A DNA stretch of 64,000 nt, taken from the NCBI RefSeq assembly GCF_001949145.1, contig NW_019091361.1, positions 3,153,564 to 3,217,563 of the forward strand, read 5' to 3'. Source of the stretch: Acanthaster planci (Eukaryota > Echinodermata > Asteroidea > Valvatida > Acanthasteridae). Below are positions 1 to 13,388 of this stretch, piece after piece. Made by a program: the position numbers and the translations under genes. Each line of letters starts with the position of its first letter. The stretch's first letter is position 1. The notes under the pieces are model-generated. The model did no database searches. It was not told the origin of the DNA and saw nothing but the letters and a program-made list of their open reading frames with translations.

Positions 1-2920
1 GCCATTCTTGTTCTGGACTTTAATTTCGTAAAGCATGGTTATCCTCGACGTTTGACCGGAAGGTCAGTTTTCCAGAGGCTTTGTGCAGTTTGATAAACCT
101 AGCGTCATTGGTACTCTCTCGAACTTTGGACTACCGGTTTTTCACCATGACCCTGACATCTTCACCATCTGCAGCGCGGCTGGTATCGAGATCCGTCACG
201 CACAAGCTCTCCCGTGCCCCTGCTGTGACAAGAGTAGCTGTTGGCATAAGGGAAAGGGGATGTACGACCCGTCATTAGTGGGCCTGTCATTGTGAGAGAC
301 ATATCGGAAAGGCTTCCACTGAAGATGGATGGTGATTTTTTGAGAGGCACGAATTAATTACAGCGTGCTCATCCATCGCTATGTCACAACGCTCTGTAGG
401 GATAGTAAGAAACCTGTCCTTTTTTCGAAGAATGGAAGAATGTGGACGCGTCTGTACTAACTAAAAAGTACAGAAATATAGTGTCGGATATTCGAACGAT
501 CAAGTGGTGTAACTAAGCGGGCATGGGAGCACGGAGGCACGCCTCCCCATCCTACGGAGGCCCTTGCCCGCCCGTGTGCCCTTCCCCCACACTCTAAAAA
601 TTATTGAAGGAAAATAAATCAGTCTGTTGTTAGTTCGTCTTGGCCATAGTTTTAACTGTGACCAAACCCATTTTAGTACCCACTTCAGAAAATGAGGCGC
701 CCCCAAGTGCCCCTTGCAAAGTATATCCCAGTTACGCCACAGAGACGAGTTGGTACCCCCAACGTCAGGACCCTGTAAAGGAACACGTTATGGGCTTGGT
801 ATTTTGGAGCCATGATGGTAAAGAGAGTGAAGAAATAAATAAATTGGTGCCATTTCTCAATAAGCAGTGATTCAGTAACAGATTAATTTATTCATTAACC
901 CCAAACCCTCTGAGGTGTTCCAAATTATGGTGATTTTTTAGACGAAGTTATCTCTAAATATAAATATCTGTCTTTAAAAAAAGCCCAATTTTGATCCGTC
1001 GAAGGCGAATTTGGCAATTGCCGTGACGTCATCAATGTCATTGCATCCCCAGCACCCCAAAAGAATGACTCGCATCCCGCTTTGTCCTTGTAAGGAGTGA
1101 ATGAACGGTTCCCTTTGATTCAGGGGACAAAAGATTGGAAGTTCACGGTGGATTACAGACACCAGGACAGGTGTTAGCCAAAGCAGAACGTTGACGTCAT
1201 CCCATTGTGTTGTGCACGTGCCAACGACGAAGCAGATTGGGCCTATTTTAGGGTTTTTTTAAGTGCATGATTAAATGATAGTTGTGTTTGATGTTTCGAT
1301 CGATCGATTGTGTGATTTGGAGCGCTTAAATCAGGCTTCTCAAATGATTAGAATAGTTTCTTAATCAAATGTTGTAGTTTCAGTCAAGTTGTAATTCTCA
1401 TTTACACAGAAATACAGGTAAATCTTGGCTTTTGTGAAGAATTAATTGTTAAGAGTACATATCAAGCGGCGTAAAGCGAAACCCTTACGCCGTCAACAGT
1501 TAAAGGGATAATTAAAGTAAACCAAGCTTGCTTGTGACAAATAATAAATATTTTATTAATGCATTTTACTTGCCAACATTCTCTGTCCAAGGTGCTATTT
1601 TCTTACAAGATTGGTTTAATATGTTACTTACTGAGTTACGAAGAAAAATGCCTCTTCATTTCCCGCATCTTAGCCTTGGCCTATTACTTCATGGGAAACC
1701 TTGCTAGAGTTCAGCCTGACGTCAAGTCCTTCCTTTGTCCGAGCACGACTGATGTGGTAAACTTGTATTGCATTAAGGACGTGGGCGGAAATTATTATCA
1801 TATTTTTGCAGGTTGAGGCCTCCCAAGCAGGACCCAAAGGGTAAAGAGTTCGCAGCACATGAACGAAGTCTACATAGTTTCTAAAAATGCATGGAGCATA
1901 GATCTGTTTTAGATCTGTACATGATCTCAAGAATAGCTTTCATCTGAAGTGGTCCATTATCTTCATGTACTCTCAGCATTATTTGATTTTAAATTGCAAT
2001 CAAATAGAAGGCATTACAAGAAAGACTATGTTTTTGCGAAGTTGATGTATTGGGAAATTGTCAAATTCTACTGTGTTGCATAAGCTGTCTCTACTTGTCA
2101 GTAAAAAGTACGAACGAGAGAGAGTGTCGCAGCAAAGCAGACCAGATTCAAACCCACGAAAACGGCATTTAATCTCGCAGACGCACGGCATCGAAATTTG
2201 AGAGGAAGTAATGCTGAAATTACTTTGCGAATTAAAAATAAAAAGTCCAAGGACTGTTTTGTCAGAGAAAAGTTTGACAACATGTCGAAGGGGGTGATAT
2301 TTAGAAAAACACACTCAACTGTTCTCCAAATTCATCAAATTTGTACTTCAAAGTTAGTGTGTCGGCCTGTGAATTACTGGTTGGGTTAACGGATTCAGTA
2401 CATGCAATGGTTGTGTTGTAATTTCGTGTGTGTGCTATTCTAGTGAACTGTTTTTACTTTTGGTAACCCGTTTTTTTCTGGGTCTTAAAGTAAATAATGT
2501 TCCTTGTTCTTGTTTTTAGAAAGAATCCATTGTCACTTTTCATCATTTTCATATTCGTGTGATTTATTTATTTTTCTTACGGAACCCACACGTCGAGCAA
2601 TCGGCCTTCGAATGCCTAAAAGTATGTCGACGCCTCAATCGAAATACATGGACCTACATGGTATTTAGCCTGTCATTTGTCACCTTTAAACCTGTGCACA
2701 TGAGGAATTCGTGTCAGATATATTTAGCGTCGTACACTTGGCCACCCCTGGCTTTCCAAATGCTAGCGGCGTGCTTTTGTTTCACCTACATCGCAGTTGT
2801 CCCGAGCAGCAGTGCTAAAAGAATGTTTCAACCATACTTTTGAGGCTCACTTACAGCACTGTTAATTATAAAGTCCGTCCCATGAGGAGCGAGCTGTTAT
2901 TCTTTTGTTTTTCTCTTTTT

Positions 2921-2942
2921 TTCTTCTTCTTCTTCTTCTTTT
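2921..2942. repeat. (TTC)n microsatellite
   Basis: A short pure run of TTC units lies inside a longer T/C-rich stretch. It is a simple repeat and no function is implied. Confidence 0.85.
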
Positions 2943-3107
2943 TTCATTATACACTGCGGGCGTTTAGGGATTTTTATCTTAGTTTATGAACAGAGTTGTA
3001 ATTTGATCGATTGTTTTTAATCGGAATTGCCCCACTGAACTATTTTCCAAAAAACATGTTTTTTACACCTCTGGGTTTTGGGGGTTTTTTTCGTTGGTCT
3101 GTTGTGT

Positions 3108-3129
3108 GTTTGTTTGTTTGTTTGTTTGT
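3108..3129. repeat. (GTTT)n microsatellite
   Basis: About five uninterrupted GTTT units follow a GT-rich lead. They sit about 40 bases from the dispersed 39-bp repeat at 3170-3208. Confidence 0.85.
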
Positions 3130-3169
3130 CTGCGGTTTGGTTTCCCACTGCTTTAGTTCTACTTTTCAC

Positions 3170-3208
3170 AAAATATGGAGGGCCTGACGTTTCGATCCTA
3201 GCAGAATC
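3170..3208 (-). repeat. Dispersed repeat, copy 1, with degenerate hammerhead-like fold
   Basis: Read on the minus strand, this 39-bp segment is identical to 26266-26304. It contains the hairpin GATTC-TGCTA-GGATC directly followed by GAAACGTC. In the hammerhead ribozyme fold, helix II is followed by GAAA, and a very short helix III (ACGU) precedes the UC cleavage position. On the 5' side, GCCT can pair with AGGC after the putative cleavage site to form helix I, but the CUGANGA core is replaced by a degenerate TTGAGAAC. Such motifs are known next to Penelope-like retroelements. The assignment to that class is inference. Confidence 0.5.
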
Positions 3209-4420
3209 GTTCTCAAAGGCAAAGTAACAAGTAGACAGGACAAACAAGCAAACAGGGAATCAGCCAAGCATGGACGAATGCAGGAGGAAAAAAGGAAAGG
3301 TCAAGAAAGCCGGAGGCTGGATTAGGGGGCAAAGGGGACTGCATAAAAGGCATGGTTGAGCAATAAAGGGACGTGAGGTGGGAAGAGATCAAAGATAAAA
3401 TATACGGTTTAATGAAACAAACTGAACCCCAAGGGGTATAATCTGTAGACAAAGAAAGGCAAGGATAAGAGTGTTACATGAAATTAGTAGTTTTCCTCTT
3501 GGATGTTCAGGTCACGGAGTTGTATGGTACGGAGGCGTTAGTTTCGATATTGTCGATATTGTCCGCCATAAATAGATGTGCCAAGGAGTTGTTCCTTTGG
3601 CATAGCATGAGAAATGGCTGTTGGTTGATAGGAATATTTCATCACTACTACCGGTAGCTTGGTTATAGTGTTCCCTGTTTCTCAAAGCTAATGGACCGAT
3701 CCAATTCACTCCCGACACGGGTCAAAACGCCGAACTCTTGCACTTTTGGTGCTATACTTTGTTTTCCGGCCACTTTTGCTGTGCTGTCAAAGTCTGTCGA
3801 TCCCTTAGACTCCGCCCCTCCCTCTCAGCTGTACCATGCAGAATGAACCCACAGATATCTCTAATTAACAGGCTCTCTTGACATACGTCAATAACCAGGC
3901 CGATCCAAAGGATATTTAGTATTACTATGTTTTCATTGGGCATTTTTTTTAGTCGCGTGAAATGAAGTAGAATCAATAGTGTATCCGGTGTGGCGGTATG
4001 AACAGAAAAAGTAGATCACCCATTCTGGTGTTGGCCGTCATGTGGCTGACCTACATCACTGGCAACGAGGCGAGAGCCCGGCCGACAACTCCTCTACAGA
4101 GGTTCTCTGAAATTTGCTTTTTGGTGGGCTGGTGTGGCGTTGCTGTTCGAGTGAACAAGGCGTGATTGATAGCTTTGCCAATAAAGTGCAGAGAGGCAGG
4201 GCATGAGTAAAGCATTATTAATGATCGCTCGGAAAGGATTGAAGTTAGACTTTGACATTCTGTAGTGTTGGCTGCAAGCATGCATAGTAATACAAATTGC
4301 CCTATTTTAAATACCGTTTTATTCGAGGGGGGGATAATCATGTCAAGTTTATGTTCTGTGCATGAAGTAGCATGAATATGCTGCGCGTCATACCCGTGAA
4401 TGCTGTAAAACTCAAAGCAG

Positions 4421-4580
4421 ACCTGCCAACCTTGCCGTACTCCTTCTTGAGGTCAGGCATTACCACACAATAGATTTTTTTAAAAATTAAATGAAGTGAA
4501 CCGAAGGCTCATTTAAATACCTTTCAATCTATTGTGTGGCAATGCCTGACCTCAGGAAGGAGTATGGCATGTCGGCAGGT
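4421..4580. repeat. Foldback (hairpin) repeat, 55-nt arms
   Basis: The left arm at 4421-4475 and the right arm at 4526-4580 are near-perfect reverse complements with a few mismatches, separated by an AT-rich loop of about 50 bases. The arms begin and end with ACCTGCC and GGCAGGT. The layout fits a foldback MITE-type element. A transcribed hairpin RNA would have the same shape, but nothing here shows transcription. Confidence 0.75.
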
Positions 4581-7500
4581 CTCCCCAAATCCCCTCTATT
4601 TAATGTAGATTATTTATTTGAATTTGGAAACGTTTTTCTACTTGATTGTGGTAGACAACGTAGAGCTTTATCAGATGGACAGCGAGCGCATGCCTTAGTC
4701 AAAACGGGAGACTCTGAGACGCATGGTGGCGGCAACTGGTCCCTTTTGTCCGTTCTGTGCATGCGCGCGTAGTTTTGGAAAACCTTGAGATGGTTTCCAA
4801 AATGCTCTGAATCCAAGGTAAAACGATCAATGTGAATTGTTTGATGTGGAAAATAAAATGCAGGGAACACATCTTGCCAAATAGTAGTAAATATTGAAAA
4901 CCATCGAATTCTACGGGGAAAGATAAAGTTTCCTTAACATCTGTTCAGTTTGTAGGCATTTTCGATCAATATCTAATTGGGTACGAACTTAGCAGTATAT
5001 TATTTCGAACTCTAACAACCAAAACCTCTTTGACAATAGAAACACTGTTTTTTGTCGGAAGATGCTTCGCTTCTTTTCAATTTCCGTGTTTCTATAGCGC
5101 TTCATCATGGTCAGCCATCTTGTTTTGCTACTACTGTAACCAAATTGAAGCTGCAAGAAAAAAACGGTTTGTTTCCTTTTATTAGTATCAGATTTTGTTA
5201 GTTTTGTCATTTGCTATATACCTAGTCATGTCGGGGCAAGGCAAAACAGCGATGTATCTTGGAACGATTTGGGCTGATTTTTGCAGATCCCGACTATTTG
5301 CTGTCGCTAAAGGGGTATCCTGGCTGGGAACTGCTTGCCTTTAATAAACACCTGGGCATATAGTTTGTTTGCCTCATCGAGCACTATTGGATAGCCCTAT
5401 CGTTCAGAGACATAATACAGGTAAAATTTTCCGAGACACCTTGCAAGGGGATTCTGAAACACTGCACAAACATGAAAACAGAAAACATTGATTTCTTCCC
5501 TTCGGCGCATGCGAATGTGTCTCATTTTAGCTCTCTGCTGCGTCGTGCGAGCCCAGCTGTAATTGCTTTCCGGGCGAGAGCGCGTTGATGTTGCACGTAG
5601 CCTGATTGAATTCGCTGTCTGAAGTGTCCTGCAAATTAGTAGCAATTTCCTGTATTTTCTTAGCCCGCAGGAGCGCCGTATTGCGCGCTTCGAGGGCTTC
5701 GGTGCCTTGGGACGCCTTGCGACTCATGCATGCGGCGTCGTGTTGGGATCAGAAGTGTGTTTTTGTGTTGTATGATGTTAAAAAAAATATCTGCTCGCCG
5801 TTTGCACACTTTCTTGGTGCGTACTAGCTTTTCCCCTTCGTCATTTGGCGCTCGTGAAGCGGAAACGGCCGTGTGGATTCGACGTTGGCTAAGCTTCCGA
5901 ATGTGAACAGAGCGTGTGGACTGAAAGATCACGTTTCACATCGCAAGACTTTGGAACAGCATGAGTGATGTAGACTGCCAGTGGCCATGTTTCATTGCGT
6001 TTGGAAAGATGATTTTATTGCCTATATATCGTTGCCTTGCGCTGACAAGCACTTGCCGGTATGTCCATACGAAAATTGTTGCCGCTGATATTTTTGAAGG
6101 GGGGGTAGTTGGTCTTATCTATCGAGTATTAGCTACTCTGGGTAAGGTATCTACTTCAAATTCAAGTGAGATGCTTAGTTCTCACGTTGCTTCTCATTGC
6201 AGTGTCTTCCGACTTGCTTGTAAAGGAAAATTTGATACAGTATATGAATATAAAAGTGTCTTTATGGACAGGTTGGCGTTGGCACACCATCATTATCTGA
6301 TCATTTTTACATCAAGACACCCAGGGAATTAGGTAGGTGTGACAATATTTCCAAAGAGGCAAGTTGGGAAGTAATCTTCCATTGAAATTTAGACCTTTGT
6401 GTAGTAGGACCCGGAAGGGATGCGACGAGACATATTCAGAGTTGGGACGTTATCTACCAGGAAACAGCCGTCCAGTTTTCAAAACTCCGTAAAACCGACT
6501 TTCGCTGAATGTCCCAGTGTGTGTAAGCGAATAGGGCTGACTTCTTTTGGAAATGTCATCCGCAGATCGCAAGAGAGAGGCAGTGTGTATGAAAAATAAA
6601 TGTTGAATTTGACCTAATGATGAGGCATATTGAAATGACATGGGAAATCCTGTATCATAAATCACATGCACCACTCGGAGAAATTACATGAGCGATATCG
6701 CGGCTGTTATTACACATTGTCAACCTCAATAAATATGAACCTGATATTTGAAATAATAGCCTGAAAACTCCAATTTTTCCAAGCCTGGATGACAGACATA
6801 AAGCCATTAAGGGCTTGCAAATGGCAGAAGGTTTACAACCATAACGATTATCGGACGATGCATAATTGGTGAGAAGTTTGAATTGCCGGGGCTTCTTTCG
6901 ACGGAAATTGCCAAAATAAATACAAAAGGTATTACGGCATTCATGTAGTTTACAATCACAATAAAGAGCGATAAATTTCCATTATGGTACCAGACATTGC
7001 CGTCGTAAGGTGTTAATGGGGGTGTTAATGGGCGTAACCCCCCCCCCAAAAAAATAATAGAAACTTAAATAAAAAGCAAGGGTAAAAGGAGATAAAGGGG
7101 AGGAAATTCACTGTTTGCTGGAAAAAGGTTGACACCCCCTCCACTTTATAAGGTTGTTGTTGATGATTGCTTCCCCAAGCAATTTTCCCCCAAGGAAAAA
7201 AGTGATTTGACGCCCCCTATGAAGTCCTGGTGACACCCATAATACCAGCACATACGAAGTGAATGCACATTACATTATGGTTTTCATGTGATTTGAAGGG
7301 TTTGGCCTGTACTATCCTTCGAGTTGATTAATGTGATTGGTCCGTCTTTATTTCTTTTTGCGTTCAAGGTTTTTTCTCAAACGTTGCTATCTTTCTCGAT
7401 CTATACGAGAATACATGTATTATGTTAGCAAGCAAATACCAATTTTTTTTCTTCTCAAAAATAGAGGTTTTGCTTAAAAAGGAGCATTCACTCAAATATT

Positions 7501-10500
7501 TTTCGGCTTTTTTTACGGGTGCCAACCTCGACTCTTTGTTGAAGACGAGGTGTCAGGTTTAACATAACCCGATCAGTCTGGTTTCCGTACCCCGATCGCG
7601 GCTCCGTCTCCAAGCCGATTCGGCAGGGCATGCATGGTGCATGGGAGAGGCGCTCCAGAGACTACACACGCAAGTTCTCAAGCAAAGATTCCCCAGCTTT
7701 GCCTATGGCATTCCACCCGCCATGTTGGGTGTGAGGCCGTCCATTACTGTCTGTAAGTCTCTGTCATCATTGTCTCTGTCGAATGGGGAATACTTTCCTC
7801 TAACGAGACGATCAATCCTCTCTGCCGTGTCTCGACCCGCTGAGTGTATACCTCTCCGGTGACATTTAGCATTTCACATCATCATACCCATGTTAGAGTG
7901 CTCGTCCGTCTTCAAGTACCATAGGCATACGCCAGAGTTGAGAAGATCTTTTCAAACGGATTCAAGTGCAAATAATGTAACAACGCAGCGTGGGGCAGCT
8001 CTGTCGAAGAAAAAGTACAAATCTAAAGAATGTTGAGAGCGAATATCGAGTACAATGACCTTATGGGGGATTAAAAAAAGGGACCGATTCTAACAGGATG
8101 CATAGACAGCTGTGTGGCACCAAGTACTTCGAGATGTCTTCAGCTGGTGCAGCAGATGTCAATCTTTCAGCACAGCGCTGGGACTGTGGTGTACAGTTCT
8201 GTTAAGTTTCAATTCATATAGGTTTAATCAACTTCAAATGTCATTGACATGTTCGCGCAAAAGTTCACCCCCCAGAGGTTTAGACAAATACCAGTTGAAC
8301 TGTAAGAGCGGCGTAATAAAATAGACGCATCCCTCCCAGTCTGTGATCTATTACCAAGAATGCCAGTGTTGGCAACTACACGAATTATACTGTTACCAAA
8401 AGTCGCCGCGTTCCCCTTTGAAATTTACTCGGGCCGAGCCACCAGCATCAACAGGGCAGAAATTTGCTGCATAGATTTCTGAGTGCGAATCATTGTGTTA
8501 TCCCGCACTCTCTCTGCCTCTGTGAACCCCTCGGCGGGGTTTCCTCACTTGATGACGTCATACCGACCATACCACATTCTATTATTAGTCCGGCTGTTGC
8601 CAGTGACCGAGGGCGAGGAATTTGCAAGCAGGAGACGATGTATGTTATTTTAGGACTTGGGCGGGAATGTGCTTTTTCAAAATACGTGGTTATGATTTAC
8701 CGCCGATGAACAACTTCATTGTTGTGGGCGTTGGATGGTTATAGTTCCTGGTAACTAAATCATTTTAAATTGTCAATAAAATTGTCATCCATTGGGTGTC
8801 ATCCATTGGTAATTAGGTGTGATGAAATAATAGTTCCCGAAGTGTCTCGAGTTCAGCATGTGCAGTGGCTCAAAACTTTCTGTTACGGCGGTAAATTTGT
8901 GTCAGGGTATAGCGCTTCCGAAAAGGACTCCTTTCACCTTGATAATACGATACCACTACTGCACGGAAGAGAACAGGGTTCATCTTCCTGGTTCGATGGG
9001 AAATCGGTTCTTCACGTAGAAATTTGAATCATTTTGCAGGAAACAACGTCAAACCTGCAGCAAGGATATGGCGAGTCGAAGGGAGACGTTGTGCATGTGT
9101 GAAATGTGCTCAACTCGCGCGTCGGTTCTCCCTTCCCGCCAAATCGCTGTTTTTACTCGTCTATGGTAGACATGGGGGCTTGCGCAATATGTTGCGGTCA
9201 AAGGCAGCCGTTTCTTTTCGCTTCCAGCTAATCATCTGGATTTGATCAAAGCACAGTATGGTCCCGTAGTGCACGCCCTGACGTCCGATGGCAGGAAGGC
9301 ACAACGGAGCGGCGGGAACTAGACGCCGATATTATGAAATCCTGCCCATGGGTGGTTTGGGTATATTTGGAAGCTGGTATTTATTTGATTTAGCGGGAAA
9401 TAATTCGTGAATGGTTTGACCTGAGTAGTGCACTTTAACCTATGAAAAGCTCGTGTAAGTCACCGACTTTAATCATGCTTCAGTTCAAATGTGGGAAGTT
9501 TCAGTTTTACTATCCGTTACTAATGGGCGGCAATAGACATGTATTTCTTGCGCAGTACTGAGCATGCTCGCTGACTTGGCCGTGCCTGGACATGTATGTA
9601 GGGAGACAACATACCAGCTAACACCTATAGTATCGACGTGCAGGTTCTACAAAGTGGGGGCACTTTTGTATACGTAGTAACAGCCAGAGAAATTATTGTG
9701 GGCTTGATAATTACTTCTTCCATAATCTGTGTATAAAGGGAAGACTTTATATAAGCCCACAGAGAAGTGAATAGATTTGCAACTTCCATGTGGAAAGTGA
9801 AGGGTAACAGTGAATGTGGAGGAGTTGGTTTAGAAATGACTGTAGATTTATCTAAGAACAGGATTATTGAACGCTCATATAGGGACTCGTAACCCGTAAT
9901 GGCCGTAAATTTGTTGAGTTTAGCCTTTGAGGGGACATTAATTTTAGTTTGGGTACAGCAGACGGCTTATTGCTTCAGCCATTCCTGGGGACCTTCTCAA
10001 GTATCCAGTTATCTCATGATCGGCGTAAATAATACAATGGTAACACTTTTCAAAAGGACCACAGAAATTACATCCGTAACCCAGGATGGGTCCAGGACGC
10101 ACTTTGTGGCATTACGGCAGTGACGTCGTGTCGGCGATGACGTCACGGTCTGCGGCCAGCGGTATGCACCCATCAGCATGCTACACAGCAGGCGAACCTG
10201 GAACTCGGGTCGAGTTGACGGCTGACTAGCGCTGCTTGGTAAGCTGAGAGTCGCCGGTTGAAGTCTGAGACCGCTCGGAACTCATCGGTGCTTGGGTAAT
10301 TGCGCGATTTGCTGATTCGTATTGGGTCTTCGAGTTGCGTTCTTTCCCACAGAGGGGAGAGTGCAATAGCTTCTTGTCTCGGCTCCAAGTTCAGTCGGAA
10401 AGCAATTTACATCTTATATTACAACAGTAACCTCCTATTTTGGGGAATAAAAACAATGAAGAACAAAAGATTGAGACCCCAAATTTTCCTAGTTTTAGGC

Positions 10501-13388
10501 AGAATGTTGCCTTATCAGTGCTCAATGAAGTGTATCTTGTCATTCAAAACTCTACAAACCAACAAACATTCCAAGAGCACGTGTTCCAGGTCGTATGTGT
10601 CGTTGCTGATATACGGAGGTGGATTCTCGGTAATAAATTACAACCCCAATATAAGCATGCTGTGTGTCAATTATTGAAAATGTAGAGATCATTCCTGTAC
10701 CAATGTTTGAAACTTAACATCACAACCCTAGAGGTTATGTTACATCCAGGCAGGCTACCGTTAACTGGTCATGTGCTCGTAGGTTTTCGTTGGAAGGTCA
10801 AATGGACTTGCCATCAGTACCAACATTTGCCGATTATCAGAATGTTTTCAATCAGCAGTTCCATTTACCGTGGTCCCAGTTGTTTGTGGAAAGCTGGCAG
10901 AGTCCTTTGCAGTTTATGACGTTTAAACTTTCAATTAAAAACTGCGGGAGGATAATCAACTTTGTCCCTTTTTTTAATTTCCACGATTTGTTTGTCTCGT
11001 GTGTTTTTCATGATCGTCAGTGACATGATGGACAATGAGAGTTCGTCCGCAGTGAAGCAATGGGAAAAGACGCAAGCGGTTTGAGTTGTAATTGATTTTT
11101 TTTAATAGGACCATTCTAAAAATCCCTTCTAAAAATAGACATTTTTGCCGAAAGGGCATTAAAGATAGTGAGGCATCGCACCGAGTCGGAGATATATGAA
11201 ATTATGGAATCCATAAATGCAGGTTGAAGTATCTGGAGAGAGGAAGACTGTAAAGACAAGAGGAGAGGGGACAAAGGATTTGTCTTTAAATTAGAGAGTT
11301 GAAATTGCCATAAATCAAAGCAATCAGCGGACTTTGACTGCAGAAGCCCTTAGTCTTCAAGTTAAAAAATATGAGATACCGTTATCTGGAGAAACGACCA
11401 TTTTCTGAATTGAAATTTTCCCTTCAGTATTAATCGGATACATGTACAGCCTGGTAGATAGATGTGTTATGGAGCCCGTCCCTTTTGGTGGATGTTTTTT
11501 ACGACCAATCTCATTATAGTGTGTCACAGTTAACTTCCAATCGGCCTCATGGATGGCATGGTTCATGTTACGTAGCTGTTCGGGTGTGCCTTTTTTTAGA
11601 TCATGACCAATGGCTCTATTTCGCTCTACCACTTTGGCTCTGGAGTGTACGTGCTGTTGGCCACTCTTGGGGGAACTTCAATACAAAATATATAGGTGTG
11701 TACACGCCGTCTGGGGCGGTATTAGTCATTTGTATCAGGTCCTTGGCCAGGGGCTATACTCAGCGTCAGAGAGAGGCATGTCCAACATTATTGCGTGACT
11801 GTCATGGTAATGATGGCATTGTGTGGGCAGGTTGGTGCTCTAGCTATGTTGAAGACATGTGGATGAGAAAAAAATCTTTAAGTATAAGGTACCCAGCTGC
11901 ATGGCGTGGCTAGTTGTAAGGGGAAATTTTAGTACATTAAACCAAGTCGTCTTTTCTTTTTTTTTTAATTTAAGTGAGCAATCTAATTTTGCTCGGTAAA
12001 TAATTTAGTTGCGTACTGGATTCGTGAGAAGCGAGAAACGTGTGGCAGCGGAAAATCACCCAAATTTAATTGAGTATCCACGAGTGCGAGAACGCACTCC
12101 AGTCAGCAGCAATGTTTCATGTGTCATTTTTTTTAACGCATCAACGAAATTTCTTAACGAACTTGCTTCATTCACGTGGTAAGAATAATTTGTTCGCCCA
12201 AGTCAAATCCGTGTAGTCCTTGGTATTAGCATTACCAAGAACTCATTTCGCCGTTATATGAAAGTAAAGATAACAAGCAATTATTCCTAATGGGCAGATT
12301 ATGGGTATCAAAGTATTTCTAAGTATAGACTTATTATTTTAGGTTTGACCTTCCCACTTGCGACATCACTTTATTCCAAGGGAAATCAAACACGTGGCCC
12401 CTTCCCGACAGACGGTATGCCGAATATGCATCCCGGGCGCGCGCGCCGCGCGGAGTAGCGATCGTTTCAGTCCTGGGTGCTTTTGTCTTAGCCAGGATGA
12501 CGAGGAATTCGAAGGGAAATCTTCCGGCCGCCAGGATGTTTGCACAACCATACTGAAATCTCGCGTCTAGTCAAGGCGGTGCCCAGCTGAATTATTAAGA
12601 CGTTTGTTCACCGCTACCGTTGGCTGCCACATTGATCCGCGACCAATTATTAACACCACATTACTTTCGCATCACAACTTCTTTCACTCACTTCATCATG
12701 AGGTCGCAAGCCCGTAAATAAGCTGCCATAGATAACTGTGATAAATACTTTCATTTCAAAAAATAAAATCGGGAAAAATACCCAGCATCTCCTCGGGTGT
12801 TCAAGACACACATGAAACTAAAGCTCAAGTAGCCGTCTTTTAATTTTCTTTTCAATTTTTAGCGGCTCAACCTATGACATTTGAAGATATTTCTTTCCCG
12901 TGGTTTAAACAGTCATGATGTCCACCGCCACTTTGCCTACCCTCCATTGAAAAATAGAGTGATTTGGAGGGTTGTGTTTTGACCAATATTAAAAACAAAG
13001 AAACAAAAACCACAAGCAGGTAGTCCTGCTGGTAGCTTACATCGTTCGTTTTTACAAACCATCCAGTCCAAGTACCACAAAATGCTCTGATGGCAGAGAA
13101 TTTCACGGCATGCAAATTGTGAAGTCCGCGCAGGTAATTTGGGGCCTATACTTGCCTGCAACCATAATTTCTTATCCAGCCACCCTAACACTTTTTTAAG
13201 AAATGCAATTCTTGGCCACCATGTTCATTTGTAAAAAGAAAAGCATGCTGCAACAATCTTTTGCCCGATAAAACCGCTAATTGTTTTTTACAAACTCCGA
13301 CAATCACATTTTCCTTCCAGTTTGAACTCCTATAGCTGCAGTGGCTCGCCAGCCGAAGTAACTTTTTTTGTCTTATTTGCTTTCGTAG

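Larger units (their letters stand above)
1..13388. other. 5' noncoding region or intron upstream of the first recognised SK exon
   Basis: No exon could be recognised here on either strand. I looked specifically for the missing SK N-terminus, an arginine/lysine-rich pre-S1 stretch followed by S1 and S2, and did not find it. The last bases before 13389 form a normal acceptor, a T-rich tract ending in TTTCGTAG, so at least the right end is intron. The region holds simple repeats near 2921 and 3108, one copy of a dispersed 39-bp repeat at 3170, and a foldback element at 4421-4580. CpG-rich patches occur near 12430. Open frames of 60-90 codons in this stretch look like chance. Confidence 0.7.

Noticed and set aside
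1380-1418. Possible S2 exon end, reading ...VILIYTEIQ before a GTAAAT donor
   Set aside because: It matches the SK S2 ending only in a few residues (Y, E-I-Q). The hydrophobic helix and the conserved LSTxxLLGL sequence are absent.
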